Below, piece by piece: positions 1-12,071 of a DNA stretch of 64,000 bases (its first letter is position 1; each line of letters starts with the position of its first letter). Origin of the DNA: Trichaptum fuscoviolaceum (Eukaryota > Basidiomycota > Agaricomycetes > Hymenochaetales > Trichaptaceae); the NCBI GenBank assembly GCA_910574455.1, contig CAJSYZ010000001.1, positions 4,261,424-4,325,423 on the forward strand, read 5' to 3'. The notes under the pieces are model-generated. The model saw only the letters and a list, made by a program, of their open reading frames with translations. It had not been told where the DNA came from and ran no database searches. The translations under genes and the position numbers were made by a program.

Positions 1-573
1 CATCGGGGCCGCATTGTGAGCTTTGTGTGCCGCATATGATTCCGGCGTGAGTTCGGCCTTCGAATTCGCAAAGAGACTGTCAGAGAAGTGTGTCGACCCA
101 AGCCCTTTTGTGAGCGCGTTCCGAGTTGAGGCATATAACATCTGCTCATTACAAGAACAGCATATGAAGAAACCGATTAGTTTGCTCTTGAAATCCCTGC
201 CAAGCAGTCTAATAATAGTGCTCCGCGTACCTTGTCGCGAACTTTGGCAGTGTCTGGGACGTAGAAGATGGCCAGCCAAGATGATCCTGCACCACCGAGC
301 CTAGCCAAGATATATGCCGGGGTATTATCTTCTAGGAGTGTTTGAAGCTTCCCGAGATCATCTTCGAGAATAGATCCACTAGCTGGGACTGTGCCATCTG
401 GGACAAGACTCTCTAGATACAACATCAGAAAGTAGTTCTAAAGACGACAGGACATGCGTTTTTTGACCATTTCGTATAGCGACCTTCAGGAAACGAGCTT
501 CATTGGATTCAATGGCGGTTGCAAAAGCCTCTGTGAGCTCAGGTGATATTCCTATGCCAGATGCAGCAGCCAT
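1..573 (-). CDS. TWF1: Twinfilin (ADF-homology actin-binding protein), N-terminal part
   Basis: Twinfilin sequesters actin monomers and caps filament barbed ends in the cytosol; it carries two ADF-H domains. Only the first 143 codons lie in the window; the gene runs off the left edge. Exons on the minus strand are 573-468, 412-231 and 141-<1, with introns of 55 and 89 nt. The spliced product starts MAAASGIGISPEL, continues ESLVPDGTVP, then AYILARLGGAGSSWLAIFYV and VRDK/MLYASTR, which is the typical first ADF-H domain of fungal twinfilin; the stretch after it (SLFANSKAEL) is also family-like. A longer upstream reading frame exists, but its extra residues are not family-like, so the Met at 573 was chosen. 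The first donor, GTCAAA, is weak. Identity is firm; exon ends are inferred. Confidence 0.9.
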
Positions 574-1349
574 CGTATACGAAAGAGGTGAACAAGATGT
601 TATCTGGATGGTAAGAAACACGACTTGTACGCAACACGACACTGGCTGCGATCATCATGATGAACATAGCTGGTCACAAATTGCCTTTTCCGGCTGCCAG
701 TGCCAGTAATAGTTTGTTGTAGTCTCGGGACTCTCGGCTTGCAGGTGATAAGTTATTGAGGTCACTCCTTTTTCTCCAGACGATGACCTGTCATTCAAGC
801 TTTGATTTATATGGACTTCCTGTTGTATGGACAGGCCAATCTTGTCGTAACTTGACGTTTTGTGTCCTCGCTCTGGTTGCCTACATGGCTTGATGCTGGG
901 ACTAGCTATGTTATTCTGTTTGTCTGCAATTCCTTTGAAAACTATTCTCAGCTATTAAGCGGGAGCTTAGATTAATAGTTAATAGATTAGAGCTCTCATA
1001 ATGAAGTTAGGTAAGAAGCAGAACTGTGAGGCTACGGTTCGTTGTCTCAGAAGTCGGTACGATGGGAAGGTAAGGCGAAAAATGCTCCTTGTTGATGAGA
1101 AGCGTTGAACTCTATTTTCTACTTATGAGCGGAAAGGGAGTAAGCGGTTCTCGCTGTATCCAAGTTTGAATCTGTCGCGTCGTATCATCTTCAAGTTACT
1201 AATGGCATGCGTCACGCGTCGTGTGACGCGACGCGCCAAAAGTGCAAAGTTGTGACAATACGTGTTTCACTTCGAGTTGTGGACTGGCCTTCAAGTTGCC
1301 ACAGTCTTCTGTCTCGAACCACTGTGTATATCAGAACCGAACAGCCGAC
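574..1349. other. Intergenic, divergent promoters of twinfilin and CMR1
   Basis: About 776 bp between two divergently transcribed genes. No coding stretch with family-like residues was seen on either strand. The CMR1-proximal part holds the CGTCA/ACGCGT cluster listed separately. AT-rich stretches around 955-1000 may be promoter DNA. Confidence 0.6.
1207..1236. promoter_or_regulatory. Cluster of MCB-like ACGCGT/GACGCG and TGACG half-sites
   Basis: A palindromic cluster about 120 bp upstream of the CMR1 start contains ACGCGT at 1214-1219, GCGTCAC and GTGACGC in inverted orientation, and a repeated GACGCGACGCG stretch at 1225-1235. ACGCGT is the MluI cell-cycle box bound by MBF-type factors in fungi, and TGACG is a half-site for CREB/ATF-type bZIP factors. 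S-phase or stress control of a DNA-damage-linked gene would fit, but that is inference from motifs only. Confidence 0.45.
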
Positions 1350-3658
1350 ATGCCCAAACCGACTGAATAGTTCGTGGAGATAATCAAATAGTTTTCAAAC
1401 AGTAACTGACGTCTCGACAGTGAATTGGAGCGAGAGGCAAATATTGCTCGGAATCGCGCCTTGCTCGAGGAGCTGAATCTCCAAGAAGCCAGCTTGGTTT
1501 CGAGAAAGGCGGTCGAGAAAGTGAAAGCGGAGGTCAAGGCAAAACCTATACAACCAGCGAAGAGAGTCAAGCGCGAGAAGACAGAGGTAGAGCCCAGACG
1601 CCAATCTCTTCGGCTTCGGAAGGAAGCGATAGACCCAAATGAAAGTCCTAGTAAGAAGAGGAAGCGTGAGGTACGTACATAATATCTTGTACACTGTCGC
1701 GCACCGTAATTAATCTTTGTCGGAAATGAAAAGGCAGAAGCAGAGAAGCGTCGGAGACACGAAGAGGAAGAGCGCCTAGAGGCCGAAGAACGCGCTCGGA
1801 AAGCCAAAAGGCCACGGCATCAAGAGCTTGACCTCTCAATTCTGACCCAGGCCGACGAAATATCCGAAAAGGAGCTGTCCGAACTCAAGACGTGTCTAAA
1901 TGGCATGATACAGGAAAGACACCCCCGGCAAATAGGCGACATGAGCGAATTTACCTACGACGAAGACAAGGATCGGGAAAGTGCCGAAGTATCGAAGCTG
2001 AGAGAGAAACTATCAGGAATGAAGGTCGTCAGCCGCGCGAAGGTAACACAAGATCGAATTTACAGTGCGGCCTTCCATCCGGAGAAATCAAAGGATTTGA
2101 TATTTTTCGGCGGTATGCGCACCCTTGAATGTAAATTCTGATGATACTGACGGTCCTTTTTTTCGAAGACAAACACGGACAACTCGGTATCTGGGATGCT
2201 CAGGCGCCTCCGGAAGAGATTGAAGATGAAGATGGTGATGTGCATGCACAGGAAGACCGGGAAGGAGGGAAGTATTGGCGCATGCAACCACATTGGCCAG
2301 CAACATCAAAATCCTCCATTTCTTGCATTAAAATGGACCCATTAGACGCTCACAGTGTATGCGTCGTTCTTTTCTTAAGTTCTGCATGCTCATCAATTTG
2401 CTATCATTTTGAAGGTATTCACGAGTGCATACGACTGCACAATCCGCCAGTGGTCTTTCACATCTGGCATTTCTACCGAGATATTCTCTATGGACGACGT
2501 ACTCATTTCGAGTATTGACTTACCGCCAACTGGAAATGAGATGTGGGTATCTGATGCCGACGGTGGACTAAGTCACTTGGATCTTCGGGAAGACAAATCA
2601 AAGGCACGACGCTGGTACTTGTCAGAGCAGAAAGTTGGCTGCGTCAGTGTCAATCCAACGAGCCCTCACATGTTGCTTCTATCTTCAAATGATAGGACAG
2701 CCAAGTATGACACCCCTTTGCGTATCAGCATTGAACATTGAATAATCAAATTACTCAGGATCTGGGATGCTCGAAAGCTACTAAGCATGCCTTTCGGCAC
2801 ATTGGCTGATTCCGATTCGAGGACTAATGAGTTGGAAGATGTTGTTAAATATGATACTTCAAGGGCTGGCAAGGGTACATCACTTGCTCAGTGGCCGCAC
2901 GGAAAGTCGGTAAGCGCTGCGTACTGGGACGCGCGTGGGAGGAGCATCGTTAGCACATGCTACGACGACAAACTCAGGCGTGCGTTCTCTTTCTTTTGTT
3001 ACAGGCAACGGAGAAACTGACCGGAAATCCATCACCGGTACTTCCACCGTAGTATGGGACGTTGCCGATGAATTAAACAAAGGCGGGCCGTTCCGGTCTT
3101 TCAAGCCTTTTTGTCAGATTAAGCACAACTGCCAGACTGTGAGCCTAGGACTTCGTCTGATGTATTCTAATCTGCATTGCTAACAAGCTTCCGTGTTGGT
3201 TGCTACCAAAAGGGACGGTGGCTTACTGTCCTGAAGGCGCAATGGACCCCGAATCCAGATGTTTACCCACATTTCACCGTCAGTCATTCCATGGAAACCT
3301 CAGAGAAATCGTTATTGTGGCTGATTGTTCCATTCCATGTGCTTCTTCTTAGGTCGGCAATATGGATCATAGCTTGGATATCTTTAGTTGTAAGGTGAGA
3401 TCATGGAGAACACACCTGTCGAACATGTTGTGCTGAGTCTTTACGCTTCAAAAAGGGAGAAGTGCTTGCACGATTATCAGATCGTCGAAGGTAACTGTGT
3501 TCAAGTTCAATCCTACCCCGACATTATACTCAATGGCTGACCTTAGGATATCGGCCGTACAAGCCGTGACATGCTCGCATCCGAACATTGCTGAAAGGGC
3601 AGCTTCCGGTAATGCAAGTGGACGATGTGTCCTGTGGGCGCCTATGCTACAGGACTGA
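1350..3658 (+). CDS. CMR1: DNA damage-binding WD-repeat protein CMR1 (WDR76 family)
   Basis: CMR1 is a nuclear WD40 protein that binds UV-damaged DNA and gathers in intranuclear quality-control sites. Eleven exons are inferred: 1350-1369, 1421-1670, 1734-2112, 2169-2356, 2415-2704, 2759-2979, 3053-3138, 3213-3278, 3353-3394, 3456-3490 and 3547-3658, giving 562 residues with all frames joining cleanly. The N-terminus (MPKPTEYELERE) and the following Lys/Glu-rich coiled region are typical of fungal CMR1. WD-like segments follow: GQLGIWDAQ, FTSAYDCTIRQW, RTAKIWDARK, DDKLRLWDV, then the diagnostic run NCQTGRWLTVLKAQW, VGNMDHSLDIF and ISAVQAVTCSHP. The product ends LWAPMLQD. Exon 1 codes for only six codons plus two bases, so the start depends on the small exon, but the match to the family start is good. 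Confidence 0.92.
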
Positions 3659-4233
3659 TGAAACGCTTTCAAATTCGGATGAGGCACGAGTGAGCCTACT
3701 CTTTATTCCCTCATTTATTTACTATTTCGGAAAATGTTGTCGGCGGAATATGATGACAGGGAAGGAATGCCCTAGATCCAATTTGGACTAACGGATTGAG
3801 CGACGGTGTAGTCGGGCGGACCGGCTAACCTTCTTATGATCGACTGAGAAAATGTGTGCTTCTTATTCTACCAAGCGCTCTTGTCCTTTGCAGACGGCAT
3901 ATAAAGGCGTCATCTATAAGCGCTGCTATATTTCTGTACACATCATCTCAAGGCTACGGCTGGCTTCGTATCCTCGCTCACACTTGCGTTCGCCAATAGC
4001 TACGCCTCCTTTTTACCGCTTAGGCCTCAAGGAACATAGGCCCGGCCCCTATCTGTGCCGCACGCTATATTCGTATACGTGCACCTCACTTGCATGACCT
4101 AGAGAGCCTCATTCAAGATTTAATTTTGCAACACAGCTTCTCTTTATCCCTATAAAAGCCTCTAAGGCCTAATATCGTCTCTCTGCTAAGTCTCGCAGCA
4201 CTTCCCCCCGCACTATCCTCTGTCTTTCTGAAC
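3659..4233. other. Intergenic, CMR1 3' end and zinc-finger gene promoter
   Basis: 575 bp between two co-directional genes. No protein-like reading frame was seen. The right half is pyrimidine-rich and carries a TATA element at 4151. Confidence 0.6.
4151..4157 (+). promoter_or_regulatory. TATA element of the C2H2 gene
   Basis: TATAAAA lies 83 bp before the start codon at 4234 and is followed by a C/T-rich stretch ending in TCTGTCTTTC. The spacing suits initiation about 30 bp downstream of the TATA box and a short leader. A second, weaker ATAAAGG lies near 3900. Confidence 0.5.
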
Positions 4234-5770
4234 ATGGGACCCTTTAAACATGGCAGCAACCCTCATTCAATCCTGGGTTTCTTCTCCAACGACTTCCTCC
4301 CGACTGTCCGCGCTTTATATCGTCGCAAATCGAAATGCGACTCTGACCTCAAAACATCACCTTCATCATCTGAGACCTCCTCTGTTGCGTCGTTCTCTCC
4401 GCCCACGCCTTCGTCGCCGCTTCCATTGCTTCGTGAACTAGACTCTTCCTTTTATAAAGTGGGTCAGATGGATTTGCTTGTTGCGGAATACCAACTTACG
4501 TTTATGAAGGAAATGGATAGCTTTAACACAACTTTTGACAGTAACCTCGCTCAGTTTGGATCACAGCCGTCCGTATACGATGAGAACGCCATGTTCAACA
4601 GCCCAGTCGTTCTCTCCAGCGACCCGACTGTGACGAGTGTGGTTCCTCTCAGAAAGCAGGTGAACCTACAAAACGAGGAACGACATCCTGCCGATGTCAA
4701 CGTTGACGTTCATGATGAGTATCCTCGTGCTCATCCGACCAAGGAAGCTCTTCAAGCCTTCCAAACGACGCCCATCTCGACTGAGGACAGCGATGTAAAC
4801 CCGGTACGCACGGTTGTCGAGAATTCATACGCCATCTAACTTATAAAAGCCCGCTTCTACGCCCCTCCCCTACGTACAGATGGAGCCCATGTACTTCAGC
4901 GTCTTCGCTTCCGATGATACCCAACATCCCGAATTCTTGACCGATGCGGCTGCAATGGAGAGCACCACCAATGCTCTTGATCTCTTCATTCCAAGTGACA
5001 CTAGCAATTCAGCCGTGCCTCAACTGGGTGACTATCAATCATCGTATTATGACAAGACACAAGTGGCGCATCCACAGGTCCAGCAGAATGAGGGCAGCTC
5101 TGTTGATAAGTCTCTTCTCAGCACCACCGCCCATTCCCAAAATACTCCGCAGTGTGTCCCTTCTTCTTTCCCTCAAGGACGTCAACTCCGCTCTAGTACT
5201 AGGAAGCGCATGATTCGCCCGCTGGATGAAGACTCTGATGGGATTGACGGAAGTAAAAGTGATAACGACCCGGATTGGCATCCGGGTGTCTCAAAGCTCT
5301 GTCGCTCGAAGCGCGCAGCTGCATCTATGAGTCAAAATCTCACATACACGCCTCCTTCGCGGAACTCGACGCCACTCAGTTCGCTCTCGTTTGGCGAAGA
5401 CGAACGACCGAAACGCAAACGCAAAAGGACAACAAAGAACGAGGCCGATGAGTCACCCAAGAAAAAGAAGCTGAAGAGCCCGTCGTCTTCGCTCTTCCGC
5501 TGCAACAAATGCGAGAGAACCTTCTCGCGCTCGGCCGACCGGGAGCGGCACAAGCAGTTCTTTCATGCCCTGCTCACGCTGCCGTGCCCAACGTGCACGA
5601 GTGAGTTCTCGCGCAATGACGCTCTGCTGCGGCACGTCCGTTCGGGATGCAAGGGCAAGGGCAGGAAAAGGCGCACAAGGCAGTGGGAACTCGAAATCCA
5701 GCTCGGCGTCGAAGGCGCTCGGGACCCGACTGCAGAAGAGCTCGATGAGGATTACGACGAGGAGTACTGA
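4234..5770 (+). CDS. C2H2 zinc-finger protein, putative transcription factor
   Basis: Two exons (4234-4803, 4880-5770; 76-nt phase-0 intron, GTACGC...TACAG) give a 486-residue protein. Residues 1-190 are Ser/Pro-rich and hydrophilic. Two C-terminal zinc fingers follow: a canonical C-x2-C-x12-H-x4-H finger (about residues 398-419) and a C-x2-C-x12-H-x4-C finger (about 426-447), both with FSR in the loop. Basic clusters (KRKRKR and KKKKLK, about residues 368-390) look like nuclear localisation signals, and the tail is acidic (EELDEDYDEEY). Proteins of this layout are common in Agaricomycetes and usually regarded as transcription factors; the targets are unknown. The second exon could also be read from its own ATG at 4880, giving a 296-residue form, but the upstream exon and consensus splice sites favour the long form. 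Confidence 0.78.
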
Positions 5771-8700
5771 ACGTCCGCTATGTCCTGCCCATCGATGAAC
5801 TCAATCAGACTTCGCAGCGGACTCGGAACTGCGCTTCCGCAACTACAACCTTTTTTCGCATTACCACCCCCCTTCATTCCTATCCATCACAGCTATCAAT
5901 TGTTTATCGTATTTGTGTCTCTTTTCTTGCTCTCTGCATTTCTGCTATCATAATCGCTTTCCCCTCCGCATACACACTGTATTCCTATCTCATCCGCGCT
6001 TGTACCCTCTCACCTGCTCTTGCTTTCTTGTTATTGTTGTCACGCGTCCCCTTTGCTATCCTTGTTTCATTGTCGTTTTGTAATTCTCGTATACAGTCCT
6101 CGCTTCGCCTTAGTTTTGCTAATTCATTTCTTGGATCGGATCTGCATTTGTTTGGTTCACACGTCGTATAGGTTCGCTGCATTGTGAGTCATTCTGCGAA
6201 CGCACTTGACTTTGGAAAGGAAGTCCTGGTATCCGGCCTGTGAACTTTACTTCCGCCAACTTAGTAGTGTTTCCGCAATCGCTCTCCTATACCGCCTTCG
6301 GATACATCAGGCAATGGGTGCAGTAAATCTCATCCCTCGGTGATGACAAGCATACGAGTCCTGTGGCAGAGCATAAGAAAAAGGGGAGAAGTAGCCTAGT
6401 CAACGTGAGTAGATAACAGAGCTACTAGGATAGGGTCGCCCATTCATGTCTCTGACTCCTTCAAGGAATCGAAATTCGATCAATCTCATCTGTGCCCCAA
6501 AAAGGAATGAGCGCTTTCCAAATTTGGGCACTTCCATCAAATTGCTTCAAGTTCTCGGGCGCTAAAGACACAATACGGACGAAGGCAATTAAATATCACG
6601 GTGGACTTAAAGACGAGATGGGGGGGAGGGGGGAAGGGGTAGCACTCGATTGAATAGGATATATTTCAGACAATTGTACAACCAAGATGTGAAGAGCTAC
6701 ACAAGTAGGGCGAAAGGGGAGAGGACAACCAGGGACAGCCACAGCCATCCCCGAGTATCTTGGGCGCCTAAAGAACATCCCAGGCTCTATGACTACAGAC
6801 AGCAACCGAGTTGCACCTTGTGCAGCCTTGTACTCCTGCGAAGACAACCCTAATTTCAAACACGAGGGAGACAATTGCAGTGATTGTGCGATTATACAGG
6901 CCCGGTTAGTTAATGAAGATCCTACTAGCGTACGTAATTACTATTCGTGCCGTGTGCGCGGCGCAACTGCCCCTTTGACGTTACGATATACGGGTTAGCG
7001 ATGTGATAAACAAGCATGATGGGGCCACTGGCATTCATTAAACTCTACACTTACACTGCCTTGAACCGTAATCCTCCAAACCCAATCACACTGCAATACG
7101 ATATATACGCAATCCGAATGCCGGAGGAAGACCGTGGTAAAAGGACAAAACAGATTGGAAGAAGAAAAAGATACATACTGGTCCTTTGATTACAAGAACG
7201 ATAAGTAAGATAATAGGACCTTGTAGGGCGTCGCTGTGGCAATATGAGGGGCAGACTAGCTCGAATTGGCAGATTGAATGCCAGGTAAGGCGAATCGCGT
7301 ATGAACGCAAGGAGCGTTCAGGTGCAACGCAGTATATGCTTGACAAAAGGTCCCAGGACGTGCGTGTTTGTCGGAGAGCCTTGAACGGACGGCTTGCGTT
7401 GTTTTCATCAAAAAGCGTTTTTGTCTTCCTCGTTCTCGTCAATTTTTGTGCTTTTTCCCAGCGTCTATCGCTGCCGGAGAATAACGAGCTTCGCGGGAGC
7501 GAGTTGATGAAGGACTGCCCCGAAAATTCCATTGCACGACAAGGCACGCCGTAGCATATGATCGCGTCTCGAATTCAGACGAATCGCTACTAAATGACCA
7601 ACAAGACGACGCTGTGTTACAGTATTCTCCCCGCGGAGTTGAGTGGTTTAAACAGTCTTCAAGCAAAGCAACCTTCCTCGGATTTCAGCTATTAATAGCT
7701 TGCTTAACGTTCAGCGCCCATCTATTACTGCCATGCATGAGTGAACATCTCAGGCTCGATTTTAACCAAGATTCAAGAATTGGTTGATAGGATTGGGTGA
7801 TAAGAATCGAAACACAGCGCTGCAGGAGGGGGACGTGTGGAGGGGGGAAAGGGGAACGTGATTGCGGAGGCCCGGCAGAGTTGGAGCTCTCGGAAACTAG
7901 ATTCAGTTCGCCAGATATCTTTGTTCTGTACAATGTGGATTGGGTATAAGAGCAGGAAAGAACACACGTTTGAAACGAGGGGGAGGTATGTTGGGGGAGT
8001 CGATTGTAAATGATCGAAATGATCGAAATGATGAGCCCGGGATACTGGAAGGAATGTTGGAAGATCCGTGCTGGGAATATGCCTGTGTGTCCTTGAGAAT
8101 AGGCAACTGTCTAGCAAACGTGCAGAAAAGGATGTCGGTGCTATCAGCCTCCCATCTTCGTCCTTGAGCGGTAGGCTAATGATCGAGCAGAACATCTCCG
8201 AGGATCTTCGACATCCGGTCCAGATTCGATTAGACGCAGCTTAGAGGCACGATGAAGGCTTAGGCGGCCAACGCGTAGTTAATGAAGTATGGTAGGCAGA
8301 GGCAGACTGTGTTTCAAACGCTTTCCATCTAGATTACGAGGAATTAGCAGTATTCGAGTCTCTGAGATGCTTGCTCCGGTGTCACCTGTAGTTTCCATAT
8401 TTTGTGACCTGTGCATGATGATCATACATGATTTAGGTGGCCCGGTAATTCTTTAACTCAGCAATGATGAACAGCCAAAAGGCATGCCCCAAGACACGCG
8501 TCTTGCGGACTCTCGGAAAAGAGAATGAGCCAAGAGCAAAAAAAGTCCACGGATAGCTGTTTGTCCATTTAACTTGCCGTCCGCGGACGCGAAACTGAGA
8601 CGTCGTTCCTGTGCAAGAGACTGAAGATCGAGGAGAGATGTCCTTGGATCTCTCTCTCACTTAGCGGTTCAGGCCCCGCTTAGCACCTTAACGGCCATAG

Positions 8701-8949
8701 CGAGATACTTGAGGGCCCATGTGAAGCAGTGTAGATAAACGAGGCGTAGAAAAAGGGGTGAAGGTTATCGAGATTTCGTCCTCGAGATACACTTCCGCAC
8801 TCGAGGCAGTGAGTGGACCGAAACCAAAACTGCATGTCTCAATAGCGGATCTGATGCAGATACTGACTGGGCTATGAGAAGTAAGATTCAGATGGCTGAT
8901 CCACAGCATGAGAGTCCCCTTCGCCGTTCGAGTTGATGGCTATGCATAG

Positions 8950-9341
8950 GGCAAGGGATAGCCGTTCACTCCTCCAAACTCGCGCCCTCGATAAACGCGC
9001 CAGCCAGCGGTAATTTCACGTCCCGACAGTTGGATAGGAGGGGCATGATGAGATATAGTTTTCCACGCAGCGAAGGTCCTTGGCTTGAGCCACCTCAATA
9101 CTTCAGCCAAGCGCCGACTTGTAGATATGCAAGAGGAGTAATATGAATGTCCTTGATATAATCACAATTTCTACGTTCCTATATTTTCAACTACGCCACG
9201 AATGCGAAAGCCAGACTCTGCTCACATTTTAACTTCATTTCACTTCGCTTGAAGACTACTTCTGGAGTAATTCCATCAAAGTTATTCCATCCTCCCCCGA
9301 AGTTGACCACTAAAAACAGAATGGCAAGAAACATGGGGCTA
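8950..9341. repeat. Diverged direct repeat, copy 1
   Basis: First unit of a tandem pair with a period of about 393 bp. It shares with copy 2, in the same order, GATAGCC.TTCACTC, CCTCGA.AAACGC, the nearly exact GGTCCTTGGCTTGAGCCAC (9074-9092), GTCCTTGAT..(A)ATCACA, and an A-rich end with AACAGAATGGCAAGAAACATG. Divergence is high, so the duplication is old. Confidence 0.7.
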
Positions 9342-9718
9342 GGGTAGCCTTTCACTCGTCCCGAACTCGCTTCCTCGACAAACGCACTAACCACCGGTGG
9401 TTCTCGCGTTCCGCAAGGTGCTGCCTTCGAGGGAATGATAGGCCCGGTGTATGATTCCTCGCGCAGTAATGGTCCTTGGCTTGAGCCACATCAACAAGCA
9501 AGCCTCTGCTTCGGCCTAGCACTAACCTAACAAGGAGTTATATGCATGTCCTTGATGTTACCACATTTTCTACCATCCAACCAACTTCAGCTACGTCACA
9601 CTGGCAGGTATTAGAAGCAGACTACGCGCACCTTCATACCTTACTTGCAATCGTGAATCGCTGAAGACTTCTTCTTCCCGCAACACTGACAGCCAGAACA
9701 GAATCACAAGAAGCATGA
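9342..9718. repeat. Diverged direct repeat, copy 2
   Basis: Second unit. GGTAGCCTTTCACTCGTCC, CCTCGACAAACGCAC, GGTCCTTGGCTTGAGCCAC (9471-9489), GTCCTTGATGTTACCACA and AACAGAATCACAAGAAGCATG match copy 1 in order and spacing. Read on the minus strand, both copies begin with ATG followed by a short hydrophobic run (MFLAILFLVV in copy 1, MIMLLVILFW in copy 2), which may be the remains of a duplicated secreted-peptide gene, but stops and indels prevent a clear model. Confidence 0.68.
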
Positions 9719-10419
9719 TCATTGACACAGCATCTACCACATTGCGATGCATGTGAAAAGAGTTTAAATCAAGCGCCAGGCCATGAATAAGTTGTGCTGA
9801 TTCCTGAAAGCGCGGGCGTCCGCTTTACCGTCGAAGCTCGGCGTTAGATCGAGAAGCCATTTGCGCAGATAGGAGGCGTTGATGTTTTCAGTATCAAACG
9901 AACTATATTGCCTAGAGGAGATATTGTAACGCGACAAGTTCAACAATAATGTAGAATTCGAGAGAATGAGACGTCGTGGTAAGAGGGAAAGGAGTGCAGA
10001 CAGAGATGCGGAGATGTCTAAGTTAAAGTTGAATATGAAATTAGCGCCCGTGGGGCACGCTTGGAGGTCATGTTATTGCGAAAGCACCTTGGCTCTTCCT
10101 ACACCTCCCGAGCAATATGAAGTGAGGCCTCTGCTCTTCCTCCTCTCCTCCTCCCCCCACCATCAACGCACTCCTCGACGCTGTGCACAAGACAGCGCCG
10201 GCGAGCTCGTTACGCGTCCATCGTCGGCAGTTTCGGCTCGGTCTCAGCTTTCCCCAACGATTTTCTGGGCGTCGCACGGCAACTGTATTACTTTTTACTT
10301 TATACTTATAATACAACCTACTCAGTGTCTTAGCAATATTTCTTAGCACTGGGCGTTCAGCCTTCTCTCGCCTCTGCACCCATCCGTCGTCTGCCAGGAG
10401 CCCTGGGACGTACAGATAC

Positions 10420-11697
10420 ATGCTAGCACCCGTCTTCCTCGCTCCAGTGCGCACTGGCGGCCTGCCGAGAGCATCGAACGGCACTGCACGCAAACATGCT
10501 CGGACGATCTCCTCGTCTGCGAGCAGCAAGAAAGCACTGCCGTTCTCTCTGAACAGCAATGTCAATTCAGCTGTCCATGCTGCGAAGGATGACCTGCAGT
10601 CTGGAAAGACATTGAGGTTAATTATGTTTGGAAAGCCGGGTGCGGGCAAAGTGAGCGCACTTCACACCTCACTTTCCAGCGTTCTTTGTATTCTTACCTT
10701 TCTCTGCAGGGCACACTCTCGTCGCGGCTGGTAAAGAAATACGACATCACTTCAATCTCAACGGGCGACCTCCTCCGCCAACACATCTCACAAAAGTATG
10801 TCCTTCAGTTCTACTTTATTTCTTTCCTTAACCGAAATATCGGAACAGAACCGAAGTGGGCCGCCAAGCTGAAGAGATAGTGGCTAAAGGCGATCTCCTC
10901 CCTGATGAGTTCATGCTGCGTGTTGTTGCGAGCAAGTTGGACGAGCTGCGAGACAAGCACTGGATACTGGACGGCTTTCCGCGCACTATTGGTCAGGGCG
11001 AATTGCTAGACACACACCTACGGTATGTTGCTGTCGCCTATTCCGTCCGATCGCATCTGCTCACTGTTCCCCCTTTATATTGCCAAAAAAACATAAATCT
11101 CTCTTTCGGATCACACGCATATACGCATCATATACGCATCGCACTCACATCAGGTCGACAAACACCCCGCTGACGCTCCTCGTCAACCTCATCATCCCCA
11201 CCGCCATCCTCCGCGCACGCATCGCCAACCGGTGGGTGCACGCGCCGTCCGGGCGGGTGTACAACCCGTCGTTCAACCCCCCGCGCGTGCCGGGGCGCGA
11301 CGACGTCACGGGCGAGCCGCTCATCCAGCGGCCGGACGACAAGCCCGAGGTGTTCGAGCGGCGGCTGCGCGCGTACGAGCGCGAGACAGCCCCGCTGCTC
11401 GGGTACTACGCCGCGCGCGCGGAGGGCGTCGGGGGCGCGGCGGCGATGGGCGGTGTGCGGAAGGGCGGGCTGCGGATGGTCGCGCTGGAGGGCGAGACGA
11501 GCGACGAGATCTGGCCGGTGCTGGAGCGCACGGTGCGGGAGCTGTTTCCTTCGGTGAGGACGCGCGAGGAGGTGGCGAGGGCGGAGGAGCAGGCGTTGGC
11601 GAGGAGGCGTGGTGAACCGGCGGTGTCGAGGCGCGATCTGGATGCGCCCTCGGAGGGGAGGGAGGATGTCGCAGCTGGCGCTTCTTTGGCTAAGTAG
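10420..11697 (+). CDS. ADK2: Adenylate kinase, mitochondrial AK3/ADK2 type
   Basis: Transfers a phosphate between nucleoside triphosphate and AMP, probably in the mitochondrial matrix. Exons 10420-10650, 10710-10795, 10849-11022 and 11154-11697 encode 344 residues. A Ser/Arg-rich N-terminus (about 60 residues) looks like a mitochondrial presequence. The P-loop GKPGAGKGT spans the first splice junction (residues 71-79); STGDLLRQHI is the AMP site, LDGFPRT the conserved core, and RWVHAPSGRVYN...FNPP with DDVTGEPL and DDKPEVF the long LID. The LID has no zinc cysteines, as in AK3. The tail is extended past the usual end by a poorly conserved Arg/Glu/Ala-rich stretch of about 40 residues, and the last exon is much more GC-rich than the rest. 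Whether GTP or ATP is preferred cannot be read from sequence alone. Confidence 0.9.
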
Positions 11698-12071
11698 CTC
11701 TTGGATTGGTTTATGAAACGATTTTGTCTCCTCATTTCTTTGGATCTGTACTCATCTATTCATTTCTCCTTCTTCCCCCTATCGTTTATATTCACGACGG
11801 TATCTAACTCATCATGCATGATTTACCTTTTGCCTTCAATTTACGACTCACGACTTACACACAGGTCTTCCGGAGTGTTGTATCGTAAATCCCTAGTAAC
11901 AAGTACTTACGCTTCGTCTAAATCCTTTCCTTGCAAATGTAATTGTATATAGGTACTTGCTGCAAAACGCACTTCGACTTGTCCACAGCCTGAGAAAACC
12001 AAAGAGTTGGGCTTTATTAGCTTTAAGATACTTCAAAATATGAGAATGATGTGTTTTGGATGCGGTAGCCT
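11698..12071. other. Convergent 3' region
   Basis: 374 bp between the ends of the adenylate kinase (+) and MSS51 (-). It is AT-rich with pyrimidine tracts and probably contains both 3' UTRs. No gene seen. Confidence 0.6.

Larger units (their letters stand above)
5771..10419. other. 4.6-kb stretch without a recognised gene
   Basis: The left end (5771-6200) is T/C-rich and probably the 3' UTR of the zinc-finger gene. No reading frame on either strand shows a recognisable family, codon-usage continuity or a plausible multi-exon join. Small hydrophobic-start frames on the minus strand (for example 9191-9394 and 9764-9946) could be relics of small genes. The one clear structure is the diverged direct repeat at about 8950-9718. 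The right end (about 10090-10419) is probably the promoter of the adenylate kinase gene. Confidence 0.5.

Noticed and set aside
7086..7547. 153-codon frame on the minus strand in the gene desert
   Set aside because: No domain, no splice partner, residue mix as in random translation.
7773..8195. 140-codon frame on the minus strand
   Set aside because: Low-complexity Ser/Pro/His stretches and no family likeness.
10068..10649. Open frame of 193 codons on the minus strand over the adenylate kinase start
   Set aside because: It is antisense to the presequence exon and promoter, has no family-like sequence and no splice partner.
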